This document shows positions 11,560-23,327 of a DNA stretch of 64,000 bases, piece after piece; position 1 is the stretch's first letter; the number at the start of each line of letters is the position of its first letter. The position numbers were made by a program, and so were the translations under genes. Source of the stretch: Diphasiastrum complanatum (taxonomy: Eukaryota > Streptophyta > Lycopodiopsida > Lycopodiales > Lycopodiaceae); the NCBI GenBank assembly GCA_029204225.1, contig CM055092.1, positions 79,308,527 to 79,372,526 of the forward strand, written 5' to 3'. The notes below the pieces were generated by a model. The model was not told the DNA's origin. It worked only from the letters and a program-made list of their open reading frames with translations, and did not search any database.

Positions 11560-12990
11560 AAAATCGGTCAAGCTAGAATTGTGAAATTTCAACAATATAG
11601 ATGTCATGTCTCAAAAATTGGTCCACGAACTTGATCTTGGTAGAGAATTGGACCTCCCTTGCCATTTTGAACTTGACAAAGACATCAAACACCGCATTTT
11701 TGCTCTTTAGTAGATACACCCAACAAAATCTACTAAAATCATCAATAAATGTCACATACACCATTGCTAATTGTAGTAATGGTGGTGCTAAGTTGTATGG
11801 GTCACAAGTTCAAAAAGCTTACTTGATCTTGATGTAAATCTCTTGTAAGGTAACCTATGTGACTTTGATAAATCACATTGAACACAAACATGATTCATGC
11901 TAGTTAGAGATTTGGGAAGACCAAAAACAACTTGTCTCTTTGCCATCACCTCCAATGACTTGTAGTTGAGATGCTCCAATCTCTTGTGCCATACCTCTTG
12001 CATTGACAATTGCTCCTTTTCCATACATCCAACTTGGTTAGCAACAACACAAGCATCAAGTTTGAACAATTTACCTTGTCTCTTTCCTTTTGAAATCAAT
12101 TCACTTTCCTTCTTGATCAAACAAGCATCACCATCAAACTCCACCTTGAAACCAAGAATTTGACTCACACTAAGAAGATTCTTAGTGATAGATGGAATGA
12201 ACATTCCTATTGGTATAGAGAGAGATAGGAATTGTGCCAATCCCTTTGATTGGACACTCACCATCATTGTTTGTCCATGTAGATCACCTTCTTGTACCCT
12301 TCAAATGCCATCGATGATGAATAATACTCCTTATGAAATGTCATTATGTGATGTAGCTCCACTATCAATCCACCAAGGATCAATATCTCCATGATTAGCC
12401 AACAAGCATGATGACATAACAAAATCACCATTTGAAATTTGTTCATCAAAACCATCTTCATCAAGAGTTAGATTGGTCTCACCTTGATCTCTTTTCTTCT
12501 TCAAAAATGCAAAATATTGAATCAAGCAAAAGCTATATGCAAAAGCTAGAACCTTGATACATCTACTAATAGAATGCAAAACCCAAAATCATGAGCAATT
12601 TTTGTCTCCACATTCCAGTAAGTGAATTCAAAACTTGGCCTACTCCAAGTGATTTGACCTAAAATGATGCTAGGATCACAAAGATCCACTTTCTACAATT
12701 GAAAATGCTCGATTTGAGCTAGAAACCACTCCAATTCACGCTATAATTGATGGTGCCCTCAAATCCACCTCTAAATTTGGCAAATCCACCAACTTTAGCC
12801 TGAAACTTGTTTTGATGCCATGTGAAAAATTCAGATCCAAAACACACATAATGGCTTATCAAAATCTTGGCTAAATTTGGATGCACATCTAGAATCATTC
12901 ACAAGCTAGAATTCATCAATCTACACATGCCAAATACATGTAGATTTGATCATATCTGATCAAGAACTATCTTGTAGAGTTAGCCTACTA
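11560..12990 (-). mobile_element. Degenerate Ty1/Copia retrotransposon fragment (protease to integrase)
   Basis: Read on the minus strand: a primer-site-like TGGCATCAAAAC (about 12809-12820) after a TTTTCACA end, then a protease core WWIDSGATSH near 12395-12360, the KNLLSVSQ region, a GAG_pre-integrase block with VWHKRLEHLNYKSLE near 11990, and the integrase start VTFIDDFSRFCWVYLL near 11750. Gag is missing, the frames shift at least twice, and the element is lost after the first integrase motif. The line of descent (Copia) is clear from motif order; exact ends and the LTR limits are not. Confidence 0.8.
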
Positions 12991-13035
12991 TCAAGGTATA
13001 AGAAGAAGATCTTGAAATTAACTTGTGTTGCTCTA

Positions 13036-13522
13036 CCTTATTCATCTCTTGAGGTGGTCGTCTTGTCATAGGATACTCAATAACATCAGCTAACCACTCA
13101 GGTTATGCGTTTGCCATGAAAATGATTGCATTTGGTAGTTCATCTGGTATCTCCTTACTAGGTAGTACATTGTGGATCCTTGAAAAATGATCTGCTAAAT
13201 AGTGTTGCTTACCCTTGCGTACTACGATCCGCAATTGAAATTCCTATAATAGCAACAACCATCTAGTGATTCATCCCGTGGTACATGGTTGGTTGACAAG
13301 ATACAAGAGGGCTTGATGATCAACAAAAAATACAAAGAGGTTGGCAAGTAGATAATGGTGATATTTTTTCACACTGTAAACCATGGCTAGAGCCTCTCGC
13401 TCAGTGGTGGTATAGTTGATCTTAGCTTGTATCAAGTATTGACAAGAAAAGTGGCTAAAAGCATGGTTTGGTGGTACAACATGGACTGTCAAGGACACTA
13501 CCTTTTTTGGGTAGAAATGCAC
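13036..13522 (-). mobile_element. Ty3/Gypsy pol fragment (RNase H region)
   Basis: The minus strand encodes NYTTTEREALAMVYSVKKY, then FVDHQALLYLV, and beyond a TGA codon TRWLLLL, then after a further stop RKGKQHYLADHFSRI. These are the conserved steps of the Gypsy RNase H domain, followed by the usual tether toward integrase. At least three in-frame stops are present, at positions that usually hold Arg/Ala, Gln and a variable residue. This is a dead fragment with neither LTR nor integrase. Confidence 0.85.
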
Positions 13523-13664
13523 TCAAAAAAAGATTTATTGTTTAACATTCTAAACTGGGTCCACTAGAGATGAAGAGACTATGACTGTTTGTAATAGATT
13601 TGTAGGTGTGTATTTCTAATTATTGCTTAATAATTACTTCTGTTGTGGGACAGTTGACCGCTGG

Positions 13665-13859
<195 letters not shown>

Positions 13860-13904
13860 CGCAAGATTTCTCAATATTGGTCTTCGTGCTCTTTCTGATC
13901 GCAT

Positions 13905-14824
13905 TGTGGCTGATGCAGATCTTTCTTGTTGATCGTGATTTGTTTGATCGAATTCTTTGTCAAATCGACTAGTCTGTGCACAGAATAGTAGACTATCCCA
14001 TCATGGATAGTCTTCAGGGCAATAATATATATTTCACATATTCAATTCTAGATATTTGAGCAGTTTTTCCTACAATGCATGAGACGTACGCAAGTGATCC
14101 CAACATGGAACCTCGTCACTGCGCCAACAAAGCTGCAATGAGGGACTATTGGGTTGGTAAAAAATGGGAACAGAGAATGATTTTTTTTAGGAGGCTTGGA
14201 GATCAACCTTCAGTAGATGACGTCAAAACAAGAAAACGAATAACTATGGAAAAATATTGGCAAAGACATACACAAAAATTCTCAATAGGTATTCTGTTAG
14301 CTCTAGCATCTTCTTTGTCAGCTAGAAACGATTTGCCTCACAGAACCTGCTTACCAACGACCAGCCATGTTGCAGTAGGATCTCTCATGAATATTCCTAC
14401 TAAGGATGGCATCTACTCAGTTGTCACAACTTCCGCTGAATGTTAGCAATGTTTAGCAATGGTTCTTTGTCTGAATGTTAGCTTGATACTATCTGACAAA
14501 GATTCAGTTTGGCAAGAATTCACGTGACTACAAATCTATATGCAATGGCTCAGTCACGTAATCTATTTTGCAGTATAATGGTGTTGTACGTGCCTGTCAA
14601 AGGCACAACGACAACATGATTTTGGTCCTTTATTGACAATGGTAGCTCATCTTGGATATAGGATCTGTCAAGAACTTGTTCTTCTACTTTCTACAGACTG
14701 CTTCAGTTCTTGCTTTATTGTTACAGACTGCAGATTATTACTAAACTAATCTAAGCAAGGAACATGGAATTAAACTTAATCTACTCCTACTGAAATCACA
14801 GAATCAACACAACAACCTTTAACT
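13905..14824. other. Unassigned sequence with a 123-codon ORF
   Basis: An ORF at 14075-14446 on the plus strand starts with MHETYASDP and is basic in its middle. It matches nothing I recognise and could be chance or an exon of a decayed gene. Nothing else is seen in this stretch. Confidence 0.2.
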
Positions 14825-15345
14825 GAAATCTCAAAACCTACAAAGTGTTTCTTACAACTATCACTCAACAGTTGTAAGAACAACTCCTCAGAGAGCCAAA
14901 AACCGGGAAACATCAGCAATCAATGGAATGGTGGATCAATCTCCAAGTCTTGCACATCTACCTAGTGCTAACACAAATGAAAATCCTACAAAGTGCTTGT
15001 TACAAATGTCACTCAACAGTTGTAAGAAGAACTCCTTAGGGAGCCAATAACTAAGAAGCAACTAAACTGAGTAGAATGATGGATCAGCCTCCAAGCCCTG
15101 CACATCTACCTGATACTAATCCCAAACCAATCATTAAAAGAGAAATGAACAACAACAAACACATTCATACATCAATACCCAAACTATATGCATGAAGATG
15201 GAGCATGGAAAGAAATGCAAGTCGTAGTCTTAAGCAACAACATTTCAGTACATAACAGCAATTGCCTACGTAAAACCAAGAACTTAATAATTGATATCGT
15301 CGCACTTCTCGACAACACTTCAAAGTCACAACAGATTATCAAGAT
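14825..15345. repeat. Dispersed repeat, copy 1 (related to 18228-18860)
   Basis: The block ACTCAACAGTTGTAAGAA, the ACTCC..AG(A)GAGCC block, TGATGGATCAGCCTCCAAG and GCAATTGCCTACGTAAAACC occur here and again at 18228-18860 in the same order. Within this copy the first part is itself duplicated (14830-14950 and 14995-15110). The right end, read on the minus strand, overlaps the methyltransferase-like coding remnant found at the second copy. Confidence 0.8.
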
Positions 15346-16340
15346 AGCCCTGCGTATTCGAGAGTCTCTTGTTGGTTCTTTTCAGCTTTCTTTTTGTCAA
15401 GAGACTTTTCGCAGCCTATCTCCTTTCCGATGGGTTCAAATGTGATGAATTGCATTTTTATGCCCAACGGAATAGGTCCCAGATAAGGCCTAACCATTGG
15501 TATAAGCTTGTATGTATACCAGCTCTACCTTTGGATCTTTTCTTTGGATTTCTCAGACAATTCTCTCGTAAGTCTTGCCAAATAAGCATGAATTGCCTTG
15601 GCACTCTTTGTATTCTCCTTTATGCTTCTGGGTGTTTCCTTAGTTCTTCTTCTAGTCGAAGTCCCGGCCTCATTGACACTCTTGTCTCGACGAGAAGAGT
15701 AGAACGTTCAATTGGTAGGTCACACAAACCTTGGGTTATCAATCTTTAAGGAGGTTATGAAATTGGTGATAGAAATAGATTGGAACAAATAGGTTGATGA
15801 AGGTAGGGAAACATGATGAGGGGTTTGGTGGAAGGTGAAGGAATTGACAATATTATAGTTGCAGCTTTAGATCTTTGTAGTGTCAAGCCTTGATCACCAA
15901 TTACTTGGTATGGAACTCACTTTATCCTGCAAATCCACTGGTGTCTTCATCTTTTTCTTTGATCCGTTATTTGTTGAGACTCGGCATGGATCTCTCAGAA
16001 ACTCGGATATGCACAAATATCCTAAACTCTCTACAAGGTGATCTGGAGATGGATAGATAAATAAAAATTTTGTTCTTGAGCTATTCTACAAGTATGACTT
16101 GTCGTATACAGAGAGTCGATAAATGCATAGTGCTTGTCAAACAAAAATTTCATGCATTAGAGAGTGGATGTCAGATAGTGCCTATGGTGGAAAACTTCGG
16201 TTGAACCTCTCGATCGAGGAGACTCGGTTTGAGTTCCTTAGTAAAGATTCGGTGAAGAGTTCGGTGAAAGAGAGTTGGCTCAAAACATTTGAATGGAAGC
16301 CTCAGCTAAAGATCCTTGGTTTTGACTTTTAGTTGGTTCT
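15346..16340. other. Unassigned sequence
   Basis: Minus-strand 15730-15400 can be read as a Lys/Glu/Arg-rich peptide stretch (for example TRRRTKETPRSIKENTK) with few stops, which could be a further decayed exon of the duplicated gene. On the plus strand a 69-codon ORF at 16123-16332 has no known motif. I assign no function. Confidence 0.2.
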
Positions 16341-16359
16341 AGTAGAATATAAACCATCA

Positions 16360-17080
16360 GATATAGCATCGGATGTAAGATAGAAAGATGATCATCGAAT
16401 GTTTTTCAATCAATATAAAATATTCAAACATCAGATATAAAATCAGAAATGACGAGGGATTGAGGAGTCGGATATAAAATGTGGTGACTTGCGGATGTGC
16501 TGTCCAGATATAACTTTTGATAACAGTTTAGAGGCTTGTTGGATCTTCTATTAATTACGACTTCGGATGTACTTGGTCATGAATGGACATGTCTTAGATT
16601 GTTTTATCATTGACTGAATCGTATACCAGAATTAGATTAGCAATATGGGATTCTGTATTGATTGTTTTACAGATATGATTGAACTGATAGAATATGATTG
16701 ATATGTCAAATTAACCATAAAAATCTGAGCAGTGGTGAAGAACTGTGATAACTCATCGGATGTATTCTGAAGCTCGTCGGATGCCAACTGTGGAATGTAG
16801 GGTCGAATGTAACAAAATGCACTAACGGATGCAAATGTGTCGGATACAAATGAAGGTATAGGGCGTCAGATGAAGATTGGCGGATGCAATGGGCATCAGA
16901 TGGACAGGGAGTCAGATGGAACTAAGATGGAAGACGTCGAATGGAACTGATGAGAAAGAGTGTCAAATGCAAATGAAGGTGGAGGGTGTCGGATGGAAAT
17001 GAAGGTGGAGTGCGTTGGATGCAAACTGGAAATGGGTGTCAACGGATGCAGGATAGGTATCAGATGAAACGGACGGATTA
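16360..17080. repeat. Degenerate minisatellite built on (T/A)CGGATG(C/T)AA
   Basis: The words CATCGGATG, TCGGATGTA, TCAGATGGA and GGATGCAAATGAAGGTG recur at irregular spacing of roughly 15-35 bp, denser from 16780 on. No ORF is conserved through it on the plus strand; a hydrophobic minus-strand ORF is a by-product. Confidence 0.65.
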
Positions 17081-17194
17081 AAAGTAGGTCCGAAAAAAAT
17101 ATGGGTAAAAGAAAAATGACAATGGCTCGAACAATTATAAGGGACCGCAAAAATTATACCAAAAAAATTATAAGGTATCGAAAATATAACTGAT

Positions 17195-18220
17195 CAAAAA
17201 AATTAGGGATTGAATAAAACTAGAATTGAAAAATAAAACTCGAAAAATGAACTCAAAAAATAAAACTTGAAAAAGGAACTCGAAAAATGAAATTCGAAAC
17301 GAGAAATTTGAAAAATAAAACTTGAAAAATAAAAACTTGAAAAATGAGAACTCGAAAAAGAGAACTCGAAAAACTAAAATTCAAAAACTAAATTCGAAAG
17401 ATCAGGGCTCGAAAAATCTATTATTGAAAAATAATATATGAAAAAAATCTAGACTCGAAAAAGTAATGGATCAAAAAATTAATGACCCGAAAAATAGAGG
17501 CTTGAAAAAACAAGGGCTGGAAAAAATCGAGGATCAAAAATTTGATAAGTATCAAAAAAATAATGTCTCGAAAAATTATTGGATCGAAAAAATCTAGGCT
17601 CGAAAAAATCTTTGATCGAAAAACTACAAAATATCAATAAAGTAACAATGACTCAAAAAAAACTTGGAAAAAATTGAGTCGATACAGTATTGAAAAAAAT
17701 CTAATTTTAGATATTGAAAAATTTCGGATTGTTCGAGCCGATACAGTATCTGAAAATTCTAGAAAACATCGAGTCGCGTATCGAAAGTCTCGAGTATGGA
17801 AAAAAAAGTCAAGGGACTGAAAAATGTCAAGTATCGAAAAAACCATAAGGTATCGGAAAAACCGAAAAAACTGAAAAAAAAACTTGAAAAACTCAAAAAA
17901 CTGAAAAACTCAAAAATAACTCGCAAATTGAGAAAATTTGATAAATGCGAAAAACAACCCGAAAAAATTCGAAAATCTTAAAAACACGAAAAACTCGAAA
18001 TTATGAGAAAGTCGAAAAAAAATCTCAGAAACAAGGTCATTCCCCAGACTATAGTCAAATGTTTTTTTTAAACAAGGTATCAATTGTGAGGATAGAAACA
18101 CGTCTTGCTCACTAGGACTCGGCTCACTCGAAAAACTTGAAAAACGTGAAAAAAAAACTCGGAAAAACCTGAAAAACTCAAAAAATTCTGACAAATTAGA
18201 GTAGAGTATCGAAAAATTGA
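17195..18220. repeat. Degenerate short-period array built on CTCGAAAAAnnn
   Basis: Dozens of units of about 10-14 bp of the form (A)CTCGAAAAA(T/C), TTGAAAAAT and TCGAAAAAA follow each other for about 1 kb, broken once near 18025-18115 by unrelated sequence. Low complexity makes any ORF here unreliable. Confidence 0.75.
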
Positions 18221-18227
18221 AAAGTAG

Positions 18228-18860
18228 GACCAATTTGCAAGTCCCGCACATCTACCTGATGCTAACACAAATGGGGATCCTACAAAGTGCACGTGCTGTT
18301 ACAACTGTCACTCAACAGTTGTAAGAAGAACTCCTTAGGGAGCCGAAACTAAGATGCATCTGAACTGAGTAGAATGATGGATCAGCCTCCAAGCCCTGTA
18401 CATCTACCTGATACTAATCCCAAACCAATCCTCAAAAGAGAAATGAATAACAACAAACACATTCATACATGAGTACCCAAATTATATCCACATTCATACA
18501 TCAGTACCCAAGTTGAGATAGTCTAAATTGCTAGCTCCCACATGGCTATCCATCTTTCGGGAATTACCATGGGGCTCACAATTGTACATTTTAGTCTAGC
18601 ACTAATAGTTATCGTGCTCTCAGACTCGACTCTCAACTTCCTCTCTGTTGGAAACCCTTTTTGGGTGATGAGACACTGTATTGACACGTCAAGGGCATGA
18701 CATCAGCTAACATTATCCTCCCCCTATAGTGTTGCAGGTCCCATTGCAATGCCTCAGCTTACACGCTTGATTCTTGGAAAGGCATGGATCAGCAATTGCC
18801 TACGTAAAACCAAGAACTTATTGGTTGATATTGTCGTGCTTCTCGACAACACTTTAAAGT
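18228..18860. repeat. Dispersed repeat, copy 2 (related to 14825-15345)
   Basis: Same block order as copy 1, with an extra segment of about 300 bp (18490-18780) before the GCAATTGCCTACGTAAAACC block. Copy 2 runs directly into the ParB/methyltransferase-like pseudogene on the minus strand, so copy 1 is best seen as a detached duplicate of the downstream part of that locus. Confidence 0.75.
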
Positions 18861-21374
18861 ACAACCTTTTTCATCTTAGTATATTTAAAAGAGTGATCAT
18901 CATTCAACAAGCCCACCAGTTTAAAGTCATAAAGAATGTCTGCGATGCAAAGAGTGTACGGTTTTCTTTTCACAAACTTCATGATTTCTCTTGCATCGCC
19001 TTGTTGAAATGTATAAGAATAAGGCGGATCATCAACAGACTTCAGGACAAATGTCTCCTTTGGATCATCGTCAATGCTTGAGTCTCGAGCATGTTGACTC
19101 TCCCTTCATCTCCTCACAGCTTTTGCCTTTTGAAAATGGGTCTTAAATTGCTCAGAAAGTTGTCCACTCTGCTTATCTTCAGAACTCTGTGAAATATAGA
19201 AAAATGGAATATATTTAAATGCACTTATATTTAGCATGGTTACAACATTTCAAAATCTTAAAATCAATAACTCATGTGAGAATCTTATGTTGAGCATGGC
19301 TAAAGTAGTTGGAAAAAATGTTTATAAAAATATCTGTAAAGATAAATACTCATGCTCAACATAAACAGCTCTTTTACAATCTGAAAGGTAAGCATACCAT
19401 ATCTCTAAACAAAATAAAAAATCTTTGAAGCTCCTCGTCCTTGGAGCTGTTTGGGTACAAAGCTTGGCATTCTACCCAATCTTGACAATTGAGGCTCTTG
19501 ACCATGGCCTCTTGCACTTTCATGAAAAAAAATGATATTTTTAGTTCATCAATTATATAGTGACTGAAATTAGAAGAGATATAAAATTAAAAATTATTTT
19601 TGAAATTCTTTTCCCATTTTTGCAAGGTTGAGTTGTCCATCTACCACTCTTGAAAGACCGCTCACAACGACATCATGGGACATGTTCTTCCACTTAGATA
19701 TTTCCATATCATGGGGGATGTAAACAAGTGCCGATTGAGTTGTTTTTTTCTCTGTATAGGACACCACTTTTGAAATTTTGTCTTTTAATTTCAAACTTAT
19801 CTCACTTATCAAAATTTTGTCCACAAAATCCCAAATTTGAAACCAAAATTATTATGTAAATATCAAACAATGAAAAATTGGGAAGAATTCAATTAATAGA
19901 TTCAGAGAGAATTAAAACTTTTGAAAATCACATGGCCAGTACAGAAGGCCAACTGAAAAAAATTATCATATTCTATCAAGGAGTAGGTTGGATTCTTCTC
20001 ATCAAAAGAAAGTCCAGTCTTTTGTGCGTAGAGACACTTTAGCTGAATGTTTGTTGTGTCGTCCTCTTTGTGGAGTCTAAAATACTCCTTATAAAATTAT
20101 CTGACTCTTTGAATTACAGTCATCTTGAGTCTGTAGTCCTTATCAATGTTGTGGTCCCAAGCAAGGAGCTTGGCCTCCTCAACACTCAAGCCAACAAAAA
20201 CTATTGCACTAACTAGCCTAAATGATAATACATGGGGATGTTCTACAAACAACTCTTTTCTAGCTTGTAAACTATGGATCCTGCCTAAAACAAAAAAAAT
20301 TATAAGAATCAATTGGTTTTACATCAAAATCTACTATTGTGGGGCAGATAGCAGGATCAACGAGAACAATAAAAGACATTACTATAGCTTGAGTGTGGTC
20401 TTTAAATTTTATTTTTAAGTTATGTACATGGGAGCTTTTCGGCTCCCTAACCTCCATAGGCCTATTGCCAGTGTATGGGTCAATGGGTGGCCTCTCACAT
20501 TGTTCAATGTCTAAAATAAATGTCATTTCTTGAACTTTCTTGTTTTCATGAATTAGTGTTCACATTTTTGCAACATCTCTGCTGGCTGCATCAAGCTTAA
20601 TGGTGGCCCCGGGTAGATTCAGATTACTTGAAGGAGGAGTGGATATTTTTTTTTTAAAATTTTGGACCAATGCCTTTGGGAGTCATGGTTTTAAATTTTC
20701 TAACTTTGTGTACTGGAGAGACAGAATCATCAATAGATACAATCTCCAAGAAGGTATGTTTTATCTTTGGGAACGAGAGTAGTGATGTATCTTTGGAGGA
20801 GTCAAGGGGTTGGAAATCCTTTTGTGAGGAGAAGGGCAAGCTCTTGGGAGAGGACGTTGATCTTACAGACTTTGGCAAAACATGATCCTCTTTCGCAAGT
20901 GCCTCAACAACGATCAAAATTGAAGCTTTTCAAGGTCTAAAAAAAGTACAACAATGACAATGCTTTAGGTAAACCCATGCCCATCATAAAGATGAACAAG
21001 ATTACTAAACATAATCTGAGTGAAAGCAAAGAAATAACTTACAATGGTCTTCAAAGCTTCATAAAAAGTTTTTCACTATCGCATAAGCACGAAGGCGTAT
21101 CTTCATGAATCCATTTTCCACAATATACAAATAGACTTTTTTGTCAATGGCTTTTATGGAGATGTTTGTAAAGCCTACGTCATTATTAGCCACCGTCACT
21201 TTGTGAAGCACATGACCTTGTGCTACAAAAGTAGACGACCCTTTGTCAACAGTCTCTGTTGTCTAGAGAAAAAGTTCTGTGAGTTTCCATCCATCGTAAC
21301 CCTTTGTAAAACAAAACATATGGTTCGTCATGTCAACTTTTTGAAGATTTGCTGGATTAATTGGTGGACGAACT
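18770..21374 (-). pseudogene. Degenerate multi-exon gene: ParB-like domain plus DNA-methyltransferase-like domain
   Basis: Coding-like blocks follow one another on the minus strand. Block a (21374-21043; MTNHMFCFTKGYDGW, FVAQGHVLHKVTV, MKIRLRAYAIVKNF) ends at GTAAGT. Block b (from 20936) includes LDIEQCERPPIDPYTGNRPM and IVLVDPA. Block c (20284 to about 19950) carries GRIHSLQARKELF, IVFVGLSVEEAKLLAWDHN and TVIQRVR, which resembles the GxHR..A..EL to helix pattern of ParB-like proteins. Blocks d and e (about 19850-19594 and 19540-19399) are Lys-rich. Block f (about 19190-18860) carries FQQGDAREIMKFV then LCIADILYDF, like the GD..EI...ADPPYG core of N6/N4 DNA methyltransferases with P to L and G to D. 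Stops: TAG 21263-21265, TGA 21059-21061, a TGA near 20555, a TAA near 20092; a poly-A frameshift near 20650. Domain names are pattern recognition only. Exon limits are approximate. Confidence 0.45.
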
Positions 21375-21607
21375 CTAATTTGAACGATGTTGAAAAGATA
21401 TGAAAACCAACAAGTAGGAATATTAACAATGATAGAAGATGCAAACACAAAATATATGCTCAACATAGGTCTAGCACAAAGTTTAATGGACACATGCATG
21501 ATGATTTGGAAATTTCTAGTTAGAACTAGTACACTTGTTAAAAGTTGGTAGAATTTCATGCATGACAAGTGACAAATGTCACATAGACTCTAGATGTCAC
21601 TTTAGAT

Positions 21608-22017
21608 GTCATTTTGGAATGGCTAGATATGGTTCTACCTCGAGCTACCTCAATCTCCATAAATATGTGTAGCTCTCCACACAATCAATGATGAAGAACC
21701 AAAGCTTTGTAGCTATCTCATGCCATTTTGGATCTAAACAAATATTGCTTGTTATCTCTCTAGCTCTCTCTCTCTCTCTCTCTAACTCATGTTGAGGCTA
21801 ATGCTCATACATTGAAATCTTGTATTTTTATTCATTCTTTGATTCATTGCTATTATATTCTGTTGATTAGCATACTAGATTGTGGATTAGCCATTTCTTC
21901 TGAACTAGATTTTGTTGATCAATCTAGAATCAGGTTATAGTGCCAATCACAAAGCTTAATTAAGATTAGTCACTCTTGTGGACATTCCCCACATGTGTGA
22001 ACTCTGGAAATTTTGTC
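21608..22017 (+). mobile_element. Copia-type LTR, 3' end well defined
   Basis: About 390 bp are clearly related to the 5' LTR at 57992-58372: the CTACCTCGAGCTACCTCAA block, GATGAAGAACCAAAGCTTTG, ATCAATCTAGAATCAGGTTA, then CCCCACATGTGTGAA and a final TTTGTCA. The left limit is a guess, placed at a TG near the edge of similarity. No primer site follows; the LTR runs straight into integrase coding sequence, so the junction is a deletion or recombination product. Confidence 0.7.
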
Positions 22018-22228
22018 AAAAGGAAGAATATGACTTTATGTGAAAGTGCTAAAGCTATGAGGTTAAGTTCTAATCTTGACAAACCATTTTGGGATCAAGC
22101 TTTGTTGTGTGCCAATTTCTTGTGCAATAAGTGGCCGAGTGCTATTTTGGATGGAAGGACACCTTTTGAGATGCTATTCAAGAGGAGGCCGAGTATCAAC
22201 TTTCTAAGAACCTTTGGATGCACATGCT
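22018..22228 (+). mobile_element. Copia integrase fragment trapped between two LTRs
   Basis: Encodes KNMTLCESAKAMR, KPFWDQALLCANFLCNKWP, TPFEMLFKRRP and FLRTFGCTC, the C-terminal part of a Copia integrase. It begins directly after an LTR end (22017) and stops directly before another LTR start (22229). Only 211 bp remain. Confidence 0.8.
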
Positions 22229-23004
22229 TGTTAAAAATATCACTTACAACTTGATGTACTTTGTAGATCTTAAGATATTTTGATCTTGATAGGATCTCAC
22301 ACATGTGGAGCCTATTCCCACGTGTGTAAGAATGTACATAAGTCACTTTTATAAATTTAGATTGATTTTAGGTAGATCTACACTAGTGTGAAATTGACCT
22401 TTGAGTAGAATCTTGAAATTGGTCAAATTGGTCAAACTTTATGTAAATACATGTGAATGAGTTATTACTCACACATGTTAAGATACCATTCACACGTGTG
22501 GATAAGCTTCTAGGTGATAAGATAGGAAGATTCCATTAGATGCTATTTTATAGGGAATATTCCTATAAATGTGGAAGACTAGCTTTTTGTTTTCTAGCCA
22601 AAGAGAATAGTCAACTTTGGGAAATGAGCACATATGGCTCCCATTGGTGGATCTGGATGACTAGGCACTCTTCACATGTGTGAAGGCTTGCTAGATAGTA
22701 CACAGCTCATGGATGTACTTGATCTATAAAGGGATCAACCAAATCAATGAGAAGTTGATGAGACATTGGCAATTTCTAGTTTTGCTTGTATTTTCCACAT
22801 TTGTCTTGTGTTTTTGTGATTGGAATGCATTTCTAGGCTTGAGTACTTTACTATTTGTTTACAGGCCATACATGTACTATTTGTTTATAGGCCATACAAG
22901 TACTATCATCCACATGTGTGAGGCCGCTCGTCTAAGATTTTAATCATTTGATCCATTGCTCTTGCTTAAATCATAGTGTAATGCATCTAGATCAAGATCT
23001 AACA
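22229..23004 (+). mobile_element. LTR with TGTTA...TAACA ends (776 bp)
   Basis: The ends TGTTA and TAACA are perfect inverted repeats. A second copy lies on the minus strand at 62390-63134. It contains several CACRTGTG near-palindromes (22301, 22318, 22491, 22672, 22911), including a perfect CACACGTGTG at 22491-22500. It is followed by a leader of about 320 bp and then a gag ORF, so it is probably the 5' LTR of the next element, although no clear iMet primer site follows. Confidence 0.65.
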
Positions 23005-23327
23005 CCTGAAACTTGATAGTATTGAATGCTAATGATCAAATAGTGTTTTGATTCATTGAAGCAACTCATTTAAAATCATTAGATCAGATCTATGAGGCTG
23101 ATTTGTTCAGATCTTAAGTGTGTGTGAAATATCAGTCAAAATTGTACTAGAATCAATATTTTGGAAGAGTGACTTGCTAGGATATTTGAAGTAGATCTAT
23201 TATACCATCATCCAAGTTGAACTAGGTTGATTGGGTTGAGATTAGAGGCTTCTTGGAAAGCTAGAAATCTATCTTAGATCACTCATTATCAAGAAATCTT
23301 TGTGCATCTTATAGGCTTTCATTCACA

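Noticed and set aside
14075-14446. 123-codon plus-strand ORF as a real gene
   Set aside because: No recognised motif, no neighbouring exons, and a length attainable by chance; kept only as a note.
17634-18292. Phe/Ser-rich minus-strand ORFs and a Lys-rich plus-strand ORF (17796-17981)
   Set aside because: They arise from the GAAAAA array and shift frame within it.
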